Source: Oscillospiraceae bacterium
GTDB taxonomy: Bacteria; Bacillota_A; Clostridia; Oscillospirales; JAAYXM01
Reading direction: 5' to 3'
NCBI GenBank assembly: GCA_017408185.1
Contig: JAFQVE010000520.1
Coordinates: 1 to 6,143 of the forward strand
Length of the DNA stretch: 6,143 nucleotides
Under the pieces are notes generated by a model. It worked only from the letters and a program-made list of their open reading frames with translations. It was not told the DNA's origin and made no database searches. A program made the translations under genes and the position numbers. Below are positions 1-6,005 of this stretch, one piece after another; positions within the stretch are counted from its first letter, which is position 1, and every line of letters begins with the position of its first letter.

Positions 1-210
1 AACTGGGGTGCAAACCACGGCGCAATTTCTTACGGACACATCGGCGCTGACCTTATCACGCTCTGTTCAATGCTCCGTATTCCGGTATGTATGCACAATG
101 TTCCGGAAGAGAAGATTTTCCGCCCGAGCGCGTGGAATGCTTTCGGTATGGATAAAGAGGGACAGGATTACCGCGCCTGCGCAGCATTCGGACCGCAGTT
201 TAAGAAGTAG
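1..210 (+). CDS. fucI: L-fucose isomerase, C-terminal fragment
   Basis: Only the last 69 codons and the TAG stop are in the window; the gene starts before base 1. The enzyme interconverts L-fucose and L-fuculose (and often D-arabinose and D-ribulose) in the cytoplasm, the first step of fucose catabolism, using Mn2+. The visible protein begins [17 protein letters not shown] and continues through [20 protein letters not shown] and [12 protein letters not shown]. From memory this aligns almost without gaps to the C-terminal end of E. coli FucI. The His in NWGANH (sixth visible residue) corresponds to the E. coli metal ligand His528. It ends with the usual short tail after the GP motif, so this end is intact. 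A kinase gene follows after 10 bases, which fits a fucose operon. Substrate preference between fucose and D-arabinose cannot be judged from this part. Confidence 0.95.
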   Translation, partial: NWGANHGAISYGHIGADLITLCSMLRIPVCMHNVPEEKIFRPSAWNAFGMDKEGQDYRACAAFGPQFKK

Positions 211-214
211 GTGA
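209..214 (+). promoter_or_regulatory. Shine-Dalgarno site of the sugar kinase, overlapping the fucI stop
   Basis: AGGTGA lies 6 bases before the ATG at 221, and its first two bases are the last two of the fucI TAG stop. This supports the chosen start and suggests that translation of the kinase is coupled to that of fucI within one mRNA. No promoter is visible between the two genes. Confidence 0.75.
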
Positions 215-220
215 AAGACT

Positions 221-1594
221 ATGCAGACTTGTCTTGCGATTGATATAGGTGCCTCCGGAGGACGCCACATTCTCGGCAAATTGGTGGACGGACGGCTTGT
301 AATGCGTGAGGTGTACCGTTTTGAAAACGGCATTGAGGAAAAGGGCGGAGTTCTTACCTGGAATATAGATTCGCTTTCCGAGAATATTATCCGCGGGCTT
401 GAAGTCTGCCGCGATGCGGGAGAAATCCCCGATACCGTGGCGATTGACACGTGGGGTGTTGATTATGTTCTCCTTGATGAGAACGGCAAGCCGATTTATC
501 CGTGCATTGCATACCGTGACGACAGGAATGAAGCGGCGATCCCCGAGGTCGAAAAGATAATCTCATTTGACGAGCTTTATGCAAGGACCGGCATCCAGAA
601 AGCAAGCTACAACACCGTTTATCAGCTGATGTGTGATAAAACAAGCGGAAAGCTTGCAAAGGCATCGTATATTCTCCTGATGCCCGATTATTTTTCGTAT
701 GTCCTTACGGGCGTAATGAAAAATGAATATACTATGGCAAGTACATCCTCGCTCGTAAATGCGAAGACTCGGCAGTGGGATATGGAGCTTATTGAAAAGC
801 TGGGATATCCGAAAAAGCTTTTCCGTCCTCTTTGCGAGCCGGGAACAGCTGTCGGTCGCTTCTCACCGGAGATTGAGGCGAGAGTCGGTTTTTCGGCAGA
901 GGTAATCTTTGCACCGGCGCACGATACTCAGTCAGCCGTCCTTGCGTGCCCGATAGACGATGAAAGCGTATACATCTCATCCGGTACATGGAGTCTTGTC
1001 GGTACAGAGCTTGAGAGCCCGGTTTCGACGGATGCCGCGAAAACAGCAAATTTTGCAAACGAAGGTGGGGCAGCGGGAAGATACTGCTTCCTCAAAAATA
1101 TAATGGGTATGTGGCTTTTCCAGAGCATAAGGAAGGAAATCGGCAAAGACAAATACAGCTATGACGATATGATGCATATGGCAATGGAAAGCACATATGA
1201 CAGCGCGATTGACCCGACGGACAACGCGTTCCTTGCGCCGAAGAGTATGGTTGAGGCAATCCGCACATATCTCGGGGAGCCTGAGCTTCCTGTGGCAGAT
1301 GTTCTGCGCTCGGTTTATCTCGGGCTTGCGCGGTCGTATAAAAAAACGGTTGACGAGATAAGCTCGGTTACAGGAAAAAAGGTAAGCCGTATATGCATTG
1401 TCGGCGGCGGAAGCCGTGATGAATACTTAAACCGCTTAACGTACGAGGTCACCGGCTGCAGAGTAAGCGCGGGACCGACGGAAGGCACTGCGGCAGGAAA
1501 CATCCTTTCGCAGATTATGGCAAAAAATCCGTCCTTCACTCTTGCTGATGCGCGAAAGTGCATAAAGGACACATTTGCAATCAAAGAAATATAA
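221..1594 (+). CDS. rhaB: Rhamnulokinase-family sugar kinase (FGGY), likely L-fuculokinase role
   Basis: A 457-residue cytoplasmic FGGY kinase that transfers phosphate from ATP to the 1-hydroxyl of a ketose. Visible motifs are the N-terminal phosphate loop AIDIGASGGR (6-15), the substrate-side stretch AIDTWGVDYVLLD (74-86), APAHDTQSAV (231-240) with D235 as probable catalytic base (E. coli RhaB Asp237 equivalent), the second phosphate motif ISSGTWSLVGTE (252-263), and the adenosine motif VGGGSRDEYLNRL (394-406). Length is slightly under E. coli RhaB (about 489). These motifs are those of the rhamnulokinase subfamily rather than classical E. coli FucK. Because it follows fucI by 10 bases, its likely substrate is L-fuculose or the related D-ketopentose, giving the 1-phosphate for an aldolase not in the window. 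The symbol reflects family, not proven substrate. No aldolase or transporter follows, so this is the last gene of the operon. Confidence 0.9.
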   Translation: MQTCLAIDIGASGGRHILGKLVDGRLVMREVYRFENGIEEKGGVLTWNIDSLSENIIRGLEVCRDAGEIPDTVAIDTWGVDYVLLDENGKPIYPCIAYRDDRNEAAIPEVEKIISFDELYARTGIQKASYNTVYQLMCDKTSGKLAKASYILLMPDYFSYVLTGVMKNEYTMASTSSLVNAKTRQWDMELIEKLGYPKKLFRPLCEPGTAVGRFSPEIEARVGFSAEVIFAPAHDTQSAVLACPIDDESVYISSGTWSLVGTELESPVSTDAAKTANFANEGGAAGRYCFLKNIMGMWLFQSIRKEIGKDKYSYDDMMHMAMESTYDSAIDPTDNAFLAPKSMVEAIRTYLGEPELPVADVLRSVYLGLARSYKKTVDEISSVTGKKVSRICIVGGGSRDEYLNRLTYEVTGCRVSAGPTEGTAAGNILSQIMAKNPSFTLADARKCIKDTFAIKEI

Positions 1595-1636
1595 AGAAAA
1601 TGCTAAAAAGCTCCGGAACGCAAAGAGGATAAACTT

Positions 1637-1681
1637 TTTGCAAGAAAAATCCAAAACATTGTTTGTGATTTTTCTTGCAAA
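1637..1681. repeat. Perfect 15-bp inverted repeat upstream of purA
   Basis: The left arm at 1637-1651 (TTTGCAAGAAAAATC) is the exact reverse complement of the right arm at 1667-1681. The 15-base spacer between them contains a further 4-bp complement (AAAC at 1654-1657 with GTTT at 1661-1664). The right arm contains the -35 box of the purA promoter. No T-run follows either arm in either orientation, so it is a poor fit to a standard intrinsic terminator. It may be an operator for purA, or a hairpin in mRNA running on from the sugar kinase gene. It does not resemble the CGAA-containing PurBox of Bacillus. Confidence 0.85.
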
Positions 1682-1703
1682 TGTGATGTGTTTATGCTAC
1701 AAT
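1675..1703 (+). promoter_or_regulatory. Sigma-A promoter of purA
   Basis: The -35 box TTGCAA (1675-1680) is followed by exactly 17 bases and the -10 box TACAAT (1698-1703), preceded by an extended -10 TG (1695-1696). Transcription would start near 1710, leaving a short leader of about 25 bases before the purA ATG. The -35 box sits inside the right arm of the inverted repeat at 1637-1681, so a protein bound there would block RNA polymerase. Confidence 0.8.
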
Positions 1704-1721
1704 ATAGGGTGGAAATTAATC

Positions 1722-1727
1722 AGGAGG
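1722..1727 (+). promoter_or_regulatory. Shine-Dalgarno site deciding the purA start
   Basis: AGGAGG lies 8 bases before the ATG at 1736. The same frame is open back to an ATG at 1688, but that codon lies upstream of the promoter's -10 box and would add 16 residues foreign to the family. The site therefore fixes 1736 as the start. Confidence 0.9.
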
Positions 1728-1735
1728 TCTTTTAT

Positions 1736-3010
1736 ATGTCAGGAAAAGTCATCCTCGGTGCTCAGTGGGGCGATGAGGGAAAGGGTAAATTTATTGATAT
1801 TTTTGCATCGGAGGCAGACCTTGTTGTTCGTTCTCAGGGCGGTAATAACGCAGGTCACACGGTTATCGTTGGCGATAACGTGTATAAGCTCCATCTCATC
1901 CCGTCGGGCATTCTCTATTCGGGAACAATGAATGTTATCGGTTCGGGTGTTGTGCTTGATCCGAAGGTTATTCTTGCTGAAATGGACGAGCTCGCTTCAA
2001 AGGGCGCACCGCTTGATAACCTCTTTATCGACGAGCGCACGCACGTTATAATGCCGTGGCACATTGAGCAGGACGGCCTTGAGGAGGCTGCCCGCGGTGC
2101 AGGCAATATCGGAACAACCAAGAAGGGCATCGGCCCGTGCTATATGGACAAGGCTCAGCGCATCGGCATCCGTATGCATGACTTCATCTCAAAGGATAAG
2201 TTCTTTGCAGCGGTAAAGCGCGTGGGCGAAATGAAAAATAAGCTGTTTGTAAGCTACTATGGCGGCAAGGCACTTGACCTTGATGCAATCGCAGAGGAAT
2301 ACTGGGGCTATGCCCAGCGTCTTGCGCCGATGGTGCGCGATACAAGCGTTATGGTCTTCGATGCAATCAAGGCAGGGAAAAAGGTTCTTTTTGAGGGCGC
2401 TCAGGGTACGCTCCTCGATATTGATATGGGTACATATCCGTATGTTACATCCTCTCATCCGGTTGCAGGCGGCGTTTGCGTTGGTGCAGGCATTGGACCG
2501 ACTCTTATCGACGAGGTTGTAGGCATATTCAAGGGTTACACCACACGCGTCGGTCAGGGACCGTTCCCGACAGAGCTTGATGACGAGGTCGGCGAATACA
2601 TCCGTCAGGCGGGTGCAGAGTTTGGCGTAACAACGGGCCGCGCACGCAGAACGGGTTGGTTTGATGCAGTTATGGCGCGCTATGCAGTCCGTGTAAACGG
2701 TCTTACATCCATTGTAATCAACAAAATTGACCCGCTTCGCGGTCTTCCGAAGATTAAGCTTTGCACAGCTTATGAAATGGACGGCAAGATTATAAACGAT
2801 TTCCCGGCAGACCTTGATAATCTCGCAAAGTGCAAGCCGGTTTATGAGGAATTTGACGGCTTTGATGAAGATCTTTCCGGAATCAGAAACTACAACGATT
2901 TCCCGGAAAGCGTAAAGACATATATCGACGCTGTTGAGAAGGCTTGCGGATGCAAGGTTTCCATCGTTGGTGTAGGTCCTGACCGCGAGCAGATAGTTTA
3001 TAAGGATTAG
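1736..3010 (+). CDS. purA: Adenylosuccinate synthase
   Basis: This 424-residue cytoplasmic enzyme makes adenylosuccinate from IMP, aspartate and GTP, the committed step from IMP to AMP. The start gives MSGKVILGAQWGDEGKGK, with the GTP phosphate loop GDEGKGK at 12-18. The catalytic Asp13 and His41 (NNAGHTV) fall at the same numbers as in E. coli PurA. Further motifs are GIGPCYMDKAQRIGIR (131-146), GAQGTLLDIDMGTYP (221-235), VGQGPFPTE (272-280), the IMP/aspartate loop GVTTGRARRTGWFD (297-310) and the guanine-specific NKID (329-332). Length is normal and no key residue is missing. It has its own promoter, so it is separated from the fucose genes, and it is probably cotranscribed with the dehydrogenase that follows after 11 bases. 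No other purine gene is nearby. Confidence 0.98.
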   Translation: MSGKVILGAQWGDEGKGKFIDIFASEADLVVRSQGGNNAGHTVIVGDNVYKLHLIPSGILYSGTMNVIGSGVVLDPKVILAEMDELASKGAPLDNLFIDERTHVIMPWHIEQDGLEEAARGAGNIGTTKKGIGPCYMDKAQRIGIRMHDFISKDKFFAAVKRVGEMKNKLFVSYYGGKALDLDAIAEEYWGYAQRLAPMVRDTSVMVFDAIKAGKKVLFEGAQGTLLDIDMGTYPYVTSSHPVAGGVCVGAGIGPTLIDEVVGIFKGYTTRVGQGPFPTELDDEVGEYIRQAGAEFGVTTGRARRTGWFDAVMARYAVRVNGLTSIVINKIDPLRGLPKIKLCTAYEMDGKIINDFPADLDNLAKCKPVYEEFDGFDEDLSGIRNYNDFPESVKTYIDAVEKACGCKVSIVGVGPDREQIVYKD

Positions 3011-3015
3011 GAGAG
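3009..3015 (+). promoter_or_regulatory. Shine-Dalgarno site of the dehydrogenase, overlapping the purA stop
   Basis: AGGAGAG begins on the last two bases of the purA TAG stop and ends 6 bases before the ATG at 3022. The overlap points to translational coupling, and no separate promoter is visible, so both genes are probably read from the purA promoter. Confidence 0.8.
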
Positions 3016-3021
3016 ATTCTT

Positions 3022-4248
3022 ATGTCTAAAATAAATGTTGTAGGTCTTGGATATATCGGGCTTCCGACTGCGCTTATGTTTGCTTCTCACGGCGTTGAGG
3101 TTGTGGGAACAGACTATAACGCAGAGCTTGTTGCAACGCTTAACGCAGGGAAAACAACCTTTGAAGAGGATGGGCTTGACGAGCTGTTTGCTAACGCTCT
3201 TTCCTGCGGGATAAAGTTCACTACGGAGTATATCGCAACGGACGTTTATATCGTTTCGGTGCCCACTCCGTATGACAAGGCAAGCAAGAAAATTGACCCG
3301 AAATACGTTATCAGCGCGGTAAAAAGCGTTATGGCGGTTTGTCCGAAGGGGGCAACGGTTGTTATTGAGTCAACTGTTTCTCCGGGAACAATTGACCGAT
3401 TTGTGCGTCCGGTTATTGAGGAAAACGGCTTTGTTATCGGTACCGATATCAACCTCGTTCACGCACCGGAGCGTATTATTCCGGGCAATATGGTGTACGA
3501 GCTTGAGTATAATTCAAGAACAATCGGCGCGGACAGCAAGGAAATCGGCGAGAAGATAAAGGCTCTTTATGCTTCCTTCTGCAAGGGAGAGATAGTTGTC
3601 ACAGATATCCGCACAGCAGAGATGTCAAAGGTTGTTGAAAACACCTTCCGTGATATTAACATCGCTTTTGCAAATGAGCTTGCAAAAATCTGCCGCAGTG
3701 ACGGTATGGATGTTTATGAAATTATCCGCATTGCAAATAAGCATCCGCGCGTAAACATTCTCCAGCCCGGTCCGGGTGTCGGCGGTCACTGTATTTCCGT
3801 TGACCCGTGGTTCCTTGTCGGAGATTATCCCGGTCTTGCAAACATCATTCTTGCGGCTCGTAAGATAAACGATTCTATGCCTGAGTTTGTGCTTGAGCGC
3901 ATCCGTGAGATTATGGATGAAAACAACATCACAGATATTTCGCGTGTCGGTCTTTACGGTCTTACCTATAAGGAAGACGTTGATGATGTGCGGGAGAGCC
4001 CGGCACTGCAGATGCTTGACAGCATGAAGCGTCATCTCGGCGGAAAGATTTGTGCTTACGATCCGTTTGTTAAAACCCGTTTGTGTGACGGTCAGGTATT
4101 TGACTTTGATGAGTTCTTATCATCGGTTGATATCGTTGTTGTGCTTACATCGCATACGCATATAAAAGAAAACGCGGATCGCCTGAAGGATAAGATTGTT
4201 TTCGACACACGAAACATTATTTCCGGCGAAAAGGTTTATAAGCTGTAA
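3022..4248 (+). CDS. UDP-ManNAc / UDP-glucose dehydrogenase family protein (WecC-like)
   Basis: A 408-residue cytoplasmic NAD-dependent nucleotide-sugar dehydrogenase that oxidises a UDP-hexose at C6 in two steps to the uronate, a precursor for cell-surface polysaccharide. The N-terminal Rossmann loop is GLGYIGLP (8-15) with the NAD-ribose Asp31. ESTVSPGT (116-123) and NLVHAPERIIPGN (144-156) follow. The central domain has K203 and N207 in EMSKVVENTFRD. The catalytic Cys257 is in PGPGVGGHCISVDPWFL (249-265). The C-terminal domain has YKEDVDDVRESPA (316-328). The GGHCISVDPWFLV form is typical of UDP-N-acetylmannosamine dehydrogenases (WecC/MnaB), more than of UDP-glucose dehydrogenases. The exact substrate is inferred, so no symbol is given. 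The UDP-GlcNAc 2-epimerase and glycosyltransferases expected beside such an enzyme are not in this window. It is probably cotranscribed with purA. Confidence 0.92.
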   Translation: MSKINVVGLGYIGLPTALMFASHGVEVVGTDYNAELVATLNAGKTTFEEDGLDELFANALSCGIKFTTEYIATDVYIVSVPTPYDKASKKIDPKYVISAVKSVMAVCPKGATVVIESTVSPGTIDRFVRPVIEENGFVIGTDINLVHAPERIIPGNMVYELEYNSRTIGADSKEIGEKIKALYASFCKGEIVVTDIRTAEMSKVVENTFRDINIAFANELAKICRSDGMDVYEIIRIANKHPRVNILQPGPGVGGHCISVDPWFLVGDYPGLANIILAARKINDSMPEFVLERIREIMDENNITDISRVGLYGLTYKEDVDDVRESPALQMLDSMKRHLGGKICAYDPFVKTRLCDGQVFDFDEFLSSVDIVVVLTSHTHIKENADRLKDKIVFDTRNIISGEKVYKL

Positions 4249-4260
4249 GAAGAGTATAAT

Positions 4261-4309
4261 AAGAGGGCGTGTCACAAGCAAAATGATGCTGAGATGCGCT
4301 CTTCTTTTT
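4261..4309 (+). terminator. Probable intrinsic terminator after the dehydrogenase gene
   Basis: AAGAGGGCGT (4261-4270) pairs with ATGCGCTCTT (4294-4303), with one G-G mismatch and one G-T pair. The interior can add AGCA (4277-4280) with TGCT (4287-4290). CTTTTT follows at 4304-4309. AAGAAGAG at 4247-4254, overlapping the stop codon, can pair with CTCTTCTT at 4299-4306 instead. The stem is imperfect, so strength is uncertain, but position and T-run fit the end of the purA-dehydrogenase transcript. Confidence 0.65.
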
Positions 4310-4321
4310 AATATGATGCTC

Positions 4322-4349
4322 TTGACAATTTGCGATTTTGTGGTATAAT
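4322..4349 (+). promoter_or_regulatory. Consensus promoter of the ATPase gene
   Basis: A perfect TTGACA (4322-4327) and a perfect TATAAT (4344-4349) are separated by 16 bases, with an extended -10 TG at 4341-4342. Transcription would start near 4356, giving a leader of about 60 bases. A promoter this close to consensus usually needs a repressor to keep it down, and repeated sequences lie over and after it (4327-4405). Confidence 0.9.
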
Positions 4350-4405
4350 CAAAGTAAACAATTTGCGGATTTGCGGTTATCGCCGAAATAAAATTTGCGA
4401 TTTTG
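4327..4405 (+). repeat. AATTTGCG repeats over the ATPase control region
   Basis: AATTTGCGATTTTG occurs exactly at 4327-4340 and again at 4392-4405. Between them AATTTGCGG starts at 4360 and is part of a perfect tandem of the 8-base unit ATTTGCGG (4361-4376). The main copies start 33 and 32 bases apart, close to three helical turns. A partly inverted copy, CCGAAAT (4383-4389), faces the second tandem unit and can form a small bulged hairpin at 4369-4389. Copy one fills the space between the -35 and -10 boxes, copy two lies just after the transcript start, and copy three runs into the ribosome binding site. The layout suggests binding sites for one regulator; its identity is unknown. Confidence 0.8.
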
Positions 4406-4410
4406 AGGTG
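4405..4410 (+). promoter_or_regulatory. Shine-Dalgarno site favouring the GTG start of the ATPase
   Basis: GAGGTG ends 4 bases before GTG at 4415 (6 bases counted from GAGG). A TTG in the same frame at 4403 lies before this site and inside the third AATTTGCG repeat, so it is unlikely to be used. The spacing is slightly short but acceptable. Confidence 0.7.
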
Positions 4411-4414
4411 CACT

Positions 4415-5743
4415 GTGTTTAGAAGAAAAATTTATGATAAACTGCTTGAGTGGAAAAAAGAAGCCGACGGGCGTACCGCACTTCTTGTAGAAGGAGCGCG
4501 TCGTATCGGGAAATCCACGGTTGTAGAAGAATTTGGAAAGAACGAATACGAAAGCTATATTTTGATTGACTTTGCTTTTGCACCGCAATCTGTGAAAGAG
4601 CTTTTTGCGGACATGTCAGATTTAAACTATTTCTTTTTGCAATTGCAATTGCAATATCAAACTGATCTTGTGGAAAGAAAATCCCTGATTATATTTGATG
4701 AAGTTCAATTTTGTCCTCTTGCAAGACAAGCAATAAAAGTGCTTGTAAAGGATCGTCGCTACGACTATATTGAAACAGGCTCTCTTATCAGTATAAAGAA
4801 AAACGTGCAGGATATTCTTATTCCCAGCGAAGAAAGAAAAATCAGTATGTTCCCGATGGACTATGAGGAATTCAGGTGGGCACTTGGTGATAACGCAACA
4901 ATTCCGTTGCTAAAAAAAGCCTATGTAGACAAAGTTTCTCTTGGTGATGCCGTGAGCAGAAAAATGATGCGAGATTTCAGATTATATATGTTAGTGGGTG
5001 GTATGCCTCAGGCGGTAAACGAATATATCGAGACCAATAATTTCAGGAAGGTTGATTTGATCAAAAGAGATATCCTGAAGCTTTATGATGACGATTTCAG
5101 AAAAATTGATCCAACCGGGAGAATTTCTGCATTGTTTGCGGCGATTCCTTCTCAGCTGAACAGCAATGCCTCACGCTATCAGGTATCAGGAGTCCTGAAA
5201 AACGAAAGAGCAGACAGCATTCTGGAGCTCTTGTCGGAAATGGTGAATTCAAAAACCGTGCTGATGTCGTATCGTGCAAACGACCCGAACTCCGGGCTTT
5301 CTGCAAATAAGGATCTTCGGTTATTTAAGCTGTTTATTTGCGACACCGGGCTATTTACTACGCTGATGTTTAAGGATAAGGACTTTACTGAAAATGAGAT
5401 ATATGAAAAATTGCTAAACGATAAGCTTTCTGCCAATCTGGGATATCTATATGAGAATGCCGTTGCGCAGGCACTTGTTGCAAATGGACGGGAGCTGTTT
5501 TATCACAGCTGGCAGAATGAGAGCTCAAAGCATAATTATGAGATTGATTTTCTCGTTACAGACAAAAATAAAATTTGTCCGATCGAAGTAAAATCCTCCG
5601 GATATAAGGCGCATGCTTCTCTTGATGAATTTTGCAAGAAATTTTCCGGACGTATTTCAAACAGATACCTCGTGTATACAAAAGATCTGGCAAAAGAAAA
5701 AGAGATACTGTATCTGCCGATGTATATGAGCTTCTTGCTGTAA
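4415..5743 (+). CDS. AAA+ ATPase with C-terminal DUF4143 / PD-(D/E)xK-like region
   Basis: From the GTG start this is 442 residues and begins MFRRKIYDKLLEWK, the usual opening of this family. The ATPase part has Walker A GARRIGKST (27-35), Walker B LIIFDEVQ (91-98), a sensor-like ETGSLIS (120-126), MFPMDYEEF (145-153) and LVGGMPQAV (193-201). The C-terminal part has LYENAVAQAL (345-354) with E347, YEIDFLV (375-381) with D378, and PIEVKSS (389-395) with E391 and K393. D378 and E391/K393 match a PD-(D/E)xK arrangement. No signal peptide or membrane segment is seen, so it should be cytoplasmic. The biological role of these proteins is not established; nuclease activity is inference from motif spacing. 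It has its own promoter and terminator and is more A/T-rich than purA, which fits a laterally acquired single-gene unit. All expected motifs are present, so it looks intact. Confidence 0.92.
   Translation: MFRRKIYDKLLEWKKEADGRTALLVEGARRIGKSTVVEEFGKNEYESYILIDFAFAPQSVKELFADMSDLNYFFLQLQLQYQTDLVERKSLIIFDEVQFCPLARQAIKVLVKDRRYDYIETGSLISIKKNVQDILIPSEERKISMFPMDYEEFRWALGDNATIPLLKKAYVDKVSLGDAVSRKMMRDFRLYMLVGGMPQAVNEYIETNNFRKVDLIKRDILKLYDDDFRKIDPTGRISALFAAIPSQLNSNASRYQVSGVLKNERADSILELLSEMVNSKTVLMSYRANDPNSGLSANKDLRLFKLFICDTGLFTTLMFKDKDFTENEIYEKLLNDKLSANLGYLYENAVAQALVANGRELFYHSWQNESSKHNYEIDFLVTDKNKICPIEVKSSGYKAHASLDEFCKKFSGRISNRYLVYTKDLAKEKEILYLPMYMSFLL
4637..4654. repeat. (TTGCAA)x3 microsatellite inside the ATPase gene
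   Basis: Three exact copies of the six-base palindrome TTGCAA encode part of FFLQLQLQYQ (about residues 73-82 of the ATPase). Because the unit is two codons, gain or loss of a copy would add or remove Leu-Gln without a frameshift. It lies in the segment between Walker A and Walker B. Confidence 0.85.
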
Positions 5744-5767
5744 AAGTAAGAAAAAAACCGGCACAAT

Positions 5768-5789
5768 ATTTGAAGTAGACATTTCAAAT
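5768..5789. repeat. Short inverted repeat after the ATPase gene
   Basis: ATTTGAA (5768-5774) and TTCAAAT (5783-5789) are exact complements around an 8-base loop. The stem is A/T-rich and has no T-run directly after it. It lies just before the strong terminator and may protect the 3' end of the mRNA or mean nothing. Confidence 0.5.
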
Positions 5790-5793
5790 CTGT

Positions 5794-5833
5794 AAAAAAC
5801 GGTTGTGGTCAACGAAGACCGCAACCGTTTTTT
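5794..5833. terminator. Strong, probably bidirectional intrinsic terminator
   Basis: A 17-bp stem joins 5794-5810 to 5817-5833 with a single T-G pair (5806/5821) and loop AACGAA (5811-5816). The outer pairs are A6 on the left and T6 on the right, so a T-run ends the transcript in either direction; the G/C-rich core is CGGTTG with CAACCG plus GGTC with GACC. It ends the ATPase transcript 50 bases after the stop codon and insulates the lipoprotein gene. Confidence 0.93.
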
Positions 5834-5894
5834 GAATCATAATGCTTGGAATAAAATACATATTGAAATCTGCCCGGTTTGGCAAAAGTGCTTG

Positions 5895-5923
5895 TTGACA
5901 AATTACATATTAATTGATACTAT
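5895..5923 (+). promoter_or_regulatory. Promoter of the lipoprotein gene
   Basis: TTGACA (5895-5900) is followed by 17 bases and TACTAT (5918-5923), with an extended -10 TG at 5915-5916. Transcription would begin near 5930, giving a leader of about 90 bases. A second -10-like TATTAT at 5931-5936 has no -35 box at a suitable distance. Confidence 0.8.
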
Positions 5924-5942
5924 AAACCTGTATTATACTTTA

Positions 5943-5996
5943 ATTACCTCTCTTCGCATAATTATGCAAAAAATGCGTAAAAAATGCGGGGGTAAT
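5943..5996 (+). promoter_or_regulatory. Foldable leader of the lipoprotein mRNA
   Basis: ATTACCTCT (5943-5951) can pair with GGGGGTAAT (5988-5996) over 9 pairs including two G-T pairs. Inside lies the perfect 12-base palindrome GCATAATTATGC (5956-5967), then AAAAAATGCG twice (5968-5977 and 5979-5988). No known riboswitch is recognised, and the ribosome binding site at 6006 lies outside the fold. It may be a regulatory or stabilising leader, or an operator in DNA form. Confidence 0.4.
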
Positions 5997-6005
5997 GAAC
6001 TACAA

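Noticed and set aside
67..450. Minus-strand open frame of 127 codons across fucI and the kinase
   Set aside because: It lies wholly opposite two well-recognised genes, resembles no known family, and has no clear ribosome binding site.
1637..1651. Minus-strand promoter from the TTGCAA in the left arm of the palindrome
   Set aside because: TTGCAA is its own reverse complement, and no divergent gene exists to be read from it.
1688..1735. In-frame upstream ATG that would lengthen PurA by 16 residues
   Set aside because: It lies upstream of the promoter's -10 box and has no ribosome binding site, while AGGAGG precedes the ATG at 1736, which yields the family's normal N-terminus.
3625..4035. Minus-strand open frame of 136 codons inside the dehydrogenase gene
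   Set aside because: It is antisense to conserved catalytic regions of the dehydrogenase and is best explained as a by-product of that gene's codon use.
4255..4260. Perfect TATAAT just after the dehydrogenase stop codon
   Set aside because: There is no -35 box or extended -10 at a suitable distance, and the sequence lies directly before the terminator hairpin.
4327..4405. Possible small CRISPR-like array
   Set aside because: Repeat units are 8-14 bases, spacers are about 18-20 bases and contain promoter elements, and no cas gene is present.
4403..4414. TTG start for the ATPase, adding four residues
   Set aside because: It precedes the ribosome binding site and is part of a repeat; the GTG at 4415 gives the usual MFRRKIYDKLLEWK opening.
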